This document shows, piece after piece, positions 1 to 3,932 of a DNA stretch of 7,211 bases (positions within the stretch are counted from its first letter, which is position 1; every line of letters starts with the position of its first letter). The stretch lies in the NCBI GenBank assembly GCA_031281635.1, contig JAITFC010000024.1:1-7211 (forward strand), read 5' to 3'. Origin of the DNA: Puniceicoccales bacterium. Its GTDB lineage: Bacteria > Verrucomicrobiota > Verrucomicrobiia > Opitutales > JAIRLM01. The position numbers and the translations under genes are program-made. The notes beneath the pieces are model-generated. The model had not been told where the DNA came from. It saw nothing but the letters and a program-made list of their open reading frames with translations, and ran no database searches.

Positions 1-795
1 TCCACCGGTGCGTGATTCGTTCCCCTCGAATAATGAATCGTAAATATTCCCATTAAACACTGAAGCAAATATCGCTCCACCGCAACCAGTAGCCGTATTT
101 CTTATGAATTCCGAACGAATGATGTCGCAAGTCGAAACATAAGAGGCTACCGCACCACCATCGCTCTTTCGATTTCCCAGCACCTTATTGCTATCAAATA
201 GCGAATCGGTAATTATCCCACTAATGCTATATGCATACAGCGCGCCTCCATTGCCGTTTAAACCGTTTACATCTCCAGCTGTGTTCTCGATAAATTTTGC
301 TCTAATTATATCTCCAATGAATACTTTTTGCACGCATAGCGCGCCGCCGTAAGTGCAATCAGATTCCAATGACGTTGTATTATCGTTAAATACAACATCG
401 CTAATTAGACCTCTGAAGTTATCAGCACATATGGCTCCACCGCTATTCGCGAAGTTTCTCCCATTACTAAACGACAAGCGCTCGATGCCACAAAATGTAG
501 TGCCGCCAAAACCGTCGGAAAATTTAAAAAACGAATTCCCAGGAGCGTTGGCAGCGATTAATGCAGTCGCTGGCGTGCCTGAATTCAGGGGAGCGCCTAG
601 CAATTTCCAGCTGTTAGTAGTTACTTCTATGGCACTATCAAAAGTGTATCCTCCGGATTTAAATTGTATAATTTTCTTCATCACATCGAGTTCGTCATTT
701 GCGAAATCCACAATTCCACTAATGACAGAATCTGCGAATGAAAAACTGCCCACGCAACACAAACACGCTCCAACTAGGATTTGCCGCCACTTCAT
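1..795 (-). CDS. Pmp-like secreted repeat protein, N-terminal 265 residues (C-terminus off window)
   Basis: The frame is open from ATG at 795 to base 1 with no stop, so only the N-terminal part is visible. Residues 1-21 form a typical signal peptide (MKWRQ, then a hydrophobic stretch ending SFSFA before D22). From about residue 119 a degenerate repeat of 25-33 residues begins. Each unit starts GGA plus I, L or V (119, 150, 183, 213, 239, and GG at 264-265) and ends F-x-x-N (FNDN 136, FIEN 168, FDSN 200, FIRN 230, FEGN 256). GGAI and FxxN are the signature repeats of chlamydial polymorphic outer membrane proteins and of related right-handed beta-helix adhesins. Export to the surface, perhaps as a passenger domain, is inferred; any C-terminal barrel or anchor would lie outside. 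The visible part has nine or more cysteines. I see no Shine-Dalgarno sequence before the ATG. Gene reality is well supported; assignment to Pmp rather than a general beta-helix family is less certain. Confidence 0.8.
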   Translation of the reverse strand, partial: MKWRQILVGACLCCVGSFSFADSVISGIVDFANDELDVMKKIIQFKSGGYTFDSAIEVTTNSWKLLGAPLNSGTPATALIAANAPGNSFFKFSDGFGGTTFCGIERLSFSNGRNFANSGGAICADNFRGLISDVVFNDNTTSLESDCTYGGALCVQKVFIGDIIRAKFIENTAGDVNGLNGNGGALYAYSISGIITDSLFDSNKVLGNRKSDGGAVASYVSTCDIIRSEFIRNTATGCGGAIFASVFNGNIYDSLFEGNESRTGG

Positions 796-870
796 CAAGA
801 GGGTGATATTATTTTGAAGTTTCTGCGGTGCAAGGGGAAAGTGAAAAATGTAAAAATAATTTTAGCAAGC

Positions 871-883
871 TCAACGGCGTTGA
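871..883. promoter_or_regulatory. 13-nt palindrome in the gap between sfsA and the Pmp-like gene
   Basis: Bases 871-883 read TCAACGGCGTTGA, a perfect 6+1+6 palindrome, 75 bases before the Pmp-like start codon. It has the shape of a dimeric regulator site. As minus-strand RNA it could instead fold into a 5-bp stem followed by U-rich sequence, a weak terminator for sfsA. The rest of 796-924 is AT-rich. A poor promoter match (TTGCAC, 16 bases, TAATAT on the minus strand) ends just before the Pmp-like start. Nothing in this gap is conclusive. Confidence 0.25.
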
Positions 884-924
884 CGGCGCAATTTTTTGGC
901 AAAAATCGCCATTTTTCGGAAGGC

Positions 925-1668
925 CTAAGATGCTCTCTTGCACAGAGATAGCCTTTGAATACGCTTCACGCTGAAACTGTCCGGCGTCAGCGTAAAATTT
1001 ACTTGCCAGCTCTCCATGCCATTTTTTTCCGCAATACGCACAGTTTCAAAAACTTCCGCATTGCCGCTGGAATCGTTCGGAGGGACAAACGGGCAAGCGT
1101 CGTACATGAAACACAGGATAACAATGGAGCGATGTCCTTCTGCGGCAAGCTCTCCAAGTGTGTGGAAGTGCCGAATGCCGCGCGCAAAATAATCCTTGGA
1201 GGCAGGTTTGGTGAAGCGTGATTGTGGCGTCAGGAGAAAATCGTGGATTGGCGTTTTAATCTCTATGTACGTGCGACTTGTGCCGCGGAGGATGCACAAA
1301 TCCAGACGCGAATCCAAAATTTTCACCTCATGTTGCACTTCTGCGTCGACGCAGGAAACAATTTCCTTAAGTCCATCACAACGAAGAAGTTGCTCCACCC
1401 AGCCGTTAATGCGATTCTGGTTGATGCCGATCCATGATGTTCCGCGGTCGATGGAAATTGCATCCACCGTACCACGAGTTGTGCGCTTTGCTCCTGATTG
1501 GCATGGAGTTACGAGACAAGGGATGTCGGAAAAATTTTGAATGCCGCCAATGCTCCCATTGGCCGGGCAGTGCAAGCGGCATGCATCTCCGTTGAGGATA
1601 CCTTCGAATATGAAACGGTTGGGTCGGCAGACAAGCGTGCCAGGGATGAGATTCAGCTGCAACGACAT
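925..1668 (-). CDS. sfsA: SfsA family protein (sugar fermentation stimulation protein A)
   Basis: This 247-residue protein (E. coli SfsA is about 234) keeps the family landmarks in order. They are PGTLVCRPNRFI near the N-terminus (OB-like domain), HCPANGSIGGI at 33-43 (family form near HCPNTGSMTG), GINQNRINGWVEQLL at 81-95, EVKILDSRLDLCI at 114-126, TYIEIKT at 133-139, and RGIRHFHTLGELAAEGHRS at 163-181. D123 and E136-x-K138 are the PD-(D/E)xK nuclease-like residues. E. coli SfsA is a DNA-binding protein linked to maltose gene expression; its biochemical role is still unclear, so none is claimed here. ATG at 1668 is preferred, with GGTGG just upstream. An in-frame TTG at 1689 would add seven residues. 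The gene is preceded by a 194-base gap containing an inverted repeat and followed by the Pmp-like gene. Confidence 0.88.
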   Translation of the reverse strand: MSLQLNLIPGTLVCRPNRFIFEGILNGDACRLHCPANGSIGGIQNFSDIPCLVTPCQSGAKRTTRGTVDAISIDRGTSWIGINQNRINGWVEQLLRCDGLKEIVSCVDAEVQHEVKILDSRLDLCILRGTSRTYIEIKTPIHDFLLTPQSRFTKPASKDYFARGIRHFHTLGELAAEGHRSIVILCFMYDACPFVPPNDSSGNAEVFETVRIAEKNGMESWQVNFTLTPDSFSVKRIQRLSLCKRAS

Positions 1669-1729
1669 GTAGCCACCAATGCACAGCAATTTTTGGCCGC
1701 TGGCAATGAAATTTATCGGTGCAAATATT

Positions 1730-1808
1730 TAGACCCGCTGCAAAATTCTTGAACTTTGGCATCTAGGCCGCTTTTCGGTCGATTTTTCTGAATTTTGCAA
1801 TGGGTCTA
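1730..1808. repeat. 19-bp inverted repeat with 41-nt loop, upstream of sfsA
   Basis: Arms at 1730-1748 (TAGACCCGCTGCAAAATTC) and 1790-1808 (GAATTTTGCAATGGGTCTA) are reverse complements at 17 of 19 positions, with two adjacent mismatches in the middle. The loop contains a smaller 5-bp stem, GGCCG/CGGTC (one G-U), around CTTTT at 1766-1780. The element ends 62 bases before the sfsA ATG and begins 55 bases after the stop of the upstream membrane-protein gene. It could be a structured leader, an unusual terminator region or a short mobile-element remnant. No T-run follows on the minus strand, so a standard intrinsic terminator is unlikely. Confidence 0.6.
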
Positions 1809-1846
1809 TTGGTTAGCCAGATAGCAGTTGCCTTTTGGTCGTGTCT

Positions 1847-1865
1847 TGAAATTTTAGAAATTTCA
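1847..1865. repeat. 8-bp AT-rich palindrome including a stop codon
   Basis: TGAAATTT at 1847-1854 and AAATTTCA at 1858-1865 are perfect reverse complements around TAG. On the minus strand the TGA stop of the membrane-protein gene forms the outer three bases of one arm. It may act as a weak hairpin at the mRNA end; the stem is almost all A/T. Confidence 0.4.
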
Positions 1866-2849
1866 CAACAGTGCCACTAGATTCGGCGGTTGAGGCATCC
1901 TGATTCCAATTTTACCTACCGTCAATGCCATTAGGCTATGAACATCCTCAGCCCGTTGAGTTAGCCAGAAAAACGCGGTCTTAAATTTGAAAAAATAGAA
2001 ACAAGTGCCTGCCGTAAGGGTAAATTCTTTCCACACATTCACATTCAATCGCCACCGCAACGCGTCCGCAGCTTGCTTCACATTTTTTCTATAGATATCC
2101 GGTGATTCTTCTTCGCCATTTTGGGCGTAGTTTAGTGCTTTATGTTTCAGCAGGTAATTCATCGCACGGTCCGCCGTCAAAGCATCCTTCACAAACGAAA
2201 TTAGCAGCGAGCCAATGGGTAAGCAAAATCCAATGACGAGGCAGACGACGGATGGAATGTATAGCGCAAGAGAATAAAAGAGTCCGAAGGTCAGGCACAC
2301 ACCGGTGAAAAATGAGACATATGCCGCGATGCGAAGAGTGGAAATGAGAATATTTATTGCGCGGTTTTGAGAATCGGCTATGGTGAATGCGACTAACGCA
2401 ATAATTTTAGGGTCTGAGGATTGCTGTATGCTTGCTGGAATGTGGATTTTATTTCTAAATGGGAAACAGCGCAGATCTGACAGTTTTTTCCCTTTCTCCA
2501 CTATTTTTGCCGTCAAAAACATGTCGCTTGGCATTTCTTTCACAACCATCTGAACACGCGATGATTGCCCAGCTCCATAAGCAGAAGATGGCAGGGAATT
2601 ATTTAATTGCCGCAATCTGATCATAGACCACCAGGCAACACATAATTGCGGTACGTAAAATACCACGGCAAGAATGCAACGCCATATTTCGCAAGCTATT
2701 GCGCACAACGTTTGCCCTACGTCGGTCACAACATTAGTCGTAACATTTCCGTATACGATGCCGCCACTGGCTCCATTGCTTTCTTCCCATTTTCTCAGCA
2801 TATCATTCGTATTGACGCCACCCGCATACTCCAAGACCAAATTCCTCAT
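1863..2849 (-). CDS. Multi-pass membrane protein, possible inactive YugP-type (Zn_peptidase_2) homologue
   Basis: This is a 328-residue protein. Its first 50 residues are polar. Hydrophobic segments lie at about 52-77, 168-193, 197-220 and 277-296, with a soluble stretch at 80-160. The order (one helix, a soluble part, two helices, a polar helix, a last helix) matches YugP-type membrane zinc metallopeptidases as I recall them. Several stretches also resemble that family: GAGQSSRVQMVV (92-103), FRNKIHIPASI (131-141), DALTADRAMNYL (222-233), KQAADALRWRLNV (258-270). Where the family has AAHEVGHAIQ, this protein has AFTIADSQNR (about 154-163), so both zinc histidines and the glutamate are missing. 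If homologous, it should not be a peptidase. The start is ATG at 2849 with a weak TAAG-like ribosome site. The gene is real with good confidence; the family link is moderate and comes from memory. Confidence 0.65.
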   Translation of the reverse strand: MRNLVLEYAGGVNTNDMLRKWEESNGASGGIVYGNVTTNVVTDVGQTLCAIACEIWRCILAVVFYVPQLCVAWWSMIRLRQLNNSLPSSAYGAGQSSRVQMVVKEMPSDMFLTAKIVEKGKKLSDLRCFPFRNKIHIPASIQQSSDPKIIALVAFTIADSQNRAINILISTLRIAAYVSFFTGVCLTFGLFYSLALYIPSVVCLVIGFCLPIGSLLISFVKDALTADRAMNYLLKHKALNYAQNGEEESPDIYRKNVKQAADALRWRLNVNVWKEFTLTAGTCFYFFKFKTAFFWLTQRAEDVHSLMALTVGKIGIRMPQPPNLVALL

Positions 2850-2860
2850 GACTTACCGCT

Positions 2861-2886
2861 GGTATAGGCCTTAGTAAGTTTGTCAA
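2861..2886 (-). promoter_or_regulatory. Candidate promoter before the membrane-protein gene
   Basis: On the minus strand a perfect TTGACA (2886-2881) follows an A-rich tract. TATACC (2866-2861) comes 14 bases later, which is shorter than the usual 16-18. A 6-bp inverted repeat, GTAAGT 2874-2879 and ACTTAC 2851-2856, flanks the -10 candidate and could be an operator. The start codon at 2849 is so close that any leader would be very short. Confidence 0.35.
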
Positions 2887-2990
2887 TATTTTTTTGCTGA
2901 TGTTGAGAGTTTTTACGCCGTGACGATTCCCATTTGGCGGTTCACTCTTTGCTAGAATCACTTACATTTTCTTCGATTGTTACGAGAGAA

Positions 2991-3830
2991 TTATTGCATG
3001 GTCATGCCGCCGTCGATTGTAAGGGTATGTCCGGTGATGTAGCGCGCCGCATCGGAAGCCAAAAAAGCCGCTCCGTGTGCCACATCTTCCGCCGTTCCAA
3101 ATGCGTGTACGGGAATCTGTTCTAAAATTTTGTCCTTTATTTTTTCAGATAGCGTCGCCGTCATGTCCGTCCCGATGAATCCTGGAGCGATGGCATTTGC
3201 CGTGATCGCGCGCGTCGCAAGTTCCCGGGCGATTGCCTTTGTGAACCCGATGACAGCGGCTTTTGCGGCAGCGTAGTTGGATTGTCCCGCATTGCCCGTA
3301 AGTCCCACAACGGAAGAAACATTGATAATGCGCCCCCAGCGATTTTGCATCATGGGCCTGCAAAGGTGCTTCGTCCACGCGAAACAACTGTCTAAATCCG
3401 TGCGCAGCACATCATTCCATTCCTCATCGCCCATGCGCAGCAGCAAATTATCGCGCGTAATTCCGGCGCAATTGACGAGAATATCATCCCGATTCCATTC
3501 GCGCAAAATGTCTTCGCAAACTACTTTCACCGCAGACATTTGCCCAACATCAACGGCATAGGCACGTGCGCAGACATTGCAATTTTTTAATTCTGACATT
3601 GTCTCCAAACTCGATTCCAGAGAACGACTTACGCAAAGAACGGTCGCCCCTGCGGATCCCAATTTAAGCGCAATTGCCTTGCCAATTCCACGACTTGCAC
3701 CCGTTACAAGTGCCACGCGACCTACATGTTCACGATTTTCCACGCCGTAAAAGTGCAAGAACACAGGCAAACGGCGAGTAGAAAAAATTATTTCTGCAAA
3801 ATTTCCTGTGCGCCGCTTCGCGTTTGACAT
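2991..3830 (-). CDS. fabG: 3-oxoacyl-ACP reductase FabG
   Basis: A short-chain dehydrogenase that reduces 3-oxoacyl-ACP with NADPH in fatty-acid elongation. Numbering from ATG at 3830 (279 residues): the Rossmann motif TGASRGIG is at 43-50, D94 in VDV, NCAG at 120-123, ITRDNLLLRM at 124-133, catalytic S173, and Y186-x3-K190 in the FabG-typical GQSNYAAAK. APGFIGTDMT is at 215-224 and the C-terminus ends DGGMTMQ. Similarity to E. coli FabG is close along its length. Two oddities: the usual tetrad Asn (E. coli TNLSSVF) is Asp here (TDLDSCF, D145), and about 36 residues precede the Rossmann strand against about 5 in E. coli. ATG at 3830 directly follows an in-frame TGA, so no longer start exists in frame. 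GTG at 3743 would give a normal 250-residue protein but has no ribosome site. Confidence 0.93.
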   Translation of the reverse strand: MSNAKRRTGNFAEIIFSTRRLPVFLHFYGVENREHVGRVALVTGASRGIGKAIALKLGSAGATVLCVSRSLESSLETMSELKNCNVCARAYAVDVGQMSAVKVVCEDILREWNRDDILVNCAGITRDNLLLRMGDEEWNDVLRTDLDSCFAWTKHLCRPMMQNRWGRIINVSSVVGLTGNAGQSNYAAAKAAVIGFTKAIARELATRAITANAIAPGFIGTDMTATLSEKIKDKILEQIPVHAFGTAEDVAHGAAFLASDAARYITGHTLTIDGGMTMQ

Positions 3831-3932
3831 TCACCATTGATGCGGCGTGATATAAAAATATCCCTCATAATAGCGATAGACATAGCGATAAACAACAATC
3901 CACGAATAAGCTCTATAATGATGTGTTCTCAT
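3831..3932 (-). CDS. Possible tyrosine-rich 33-residue ORF bridging two genes
   Basis: ATG at 3932-3930 overlaps the stop of the upstream cassette-A gene (ATGA), and the TGA at 3833-3831 is followed directly by the fabG ATG (TGAATG). Both junctions are forms common in translationally coupled operons. The peptide has nine Tyr, four Arg, three His and two Trp; the core is YRYVYRYYEGYFYITP. GGA seven bases before the ATG is a plausible weak ribosome site. I recognise no family. Against it: the same bases carry promoter-like and repeated AT-rich sequence (TAT codons), so the tyrosines may be accidental. It could be a leader peptide for fabG, a small protein, or non-coding. Confidence 0.3.
   Translation of the reverse strand: MRTHHYRAYSWIVVYRYVYRYYEGYFYITPHQW
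3867..3895 (-). promoter_or_regulatory. Candidate promoter for fabG
   Basis: On the minus strand TTGTTT (3895-3890) and TATTAT (3872-3867, five of six consensus bases) are separated by 17 bases. Transcription would start roughly 30 bases before the fabG ATG. The spacer holds a 9-base direct repeat, TATCGCTAT, twice at 12-base offset (forward 3870-3878 and 3882-3890). A small palindrome, GATATAAAAATATC (3849-3862), lies in the expected leader. The -35 match is weak. Confidence 0.35.

Noticed and set aside
353..817. 154-residue plus-strand ORF
   Set aside because: It lies opposite the Pmp-like gene, whose frame has a signal peptide and regular repeats; the plus-strand protein has no recognisable pattern.
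897..916. Terminator-like hairpin on the plus strand (TGGC/GCCA followed by TTTTT)
   Set aside because: No plus-strand gene ends here, and on the minus strand the stem is followed by A's rather than T's. An alternative stem AAAAAT/ATTTTT uses the same bases.
1669..1689. TTG start for sfsA at 1689
   Set aside because: ATG at 1668 has GGTGG nearby and aligns better with the usual SfsA N-terminus; the seven extra residues match nothing known.
1406..1762. 118-residue minus-strand ORF overlapping the sfsA start
   Set aside because: It overlaps sfsA in a different frame, and SfsA motifs are unambiguous in the other frame.
3911..3918. TATAAT on the plus strand in the gap before fabG
   Set aside because: No -35 match upstream and no plus-strand gene downstream.
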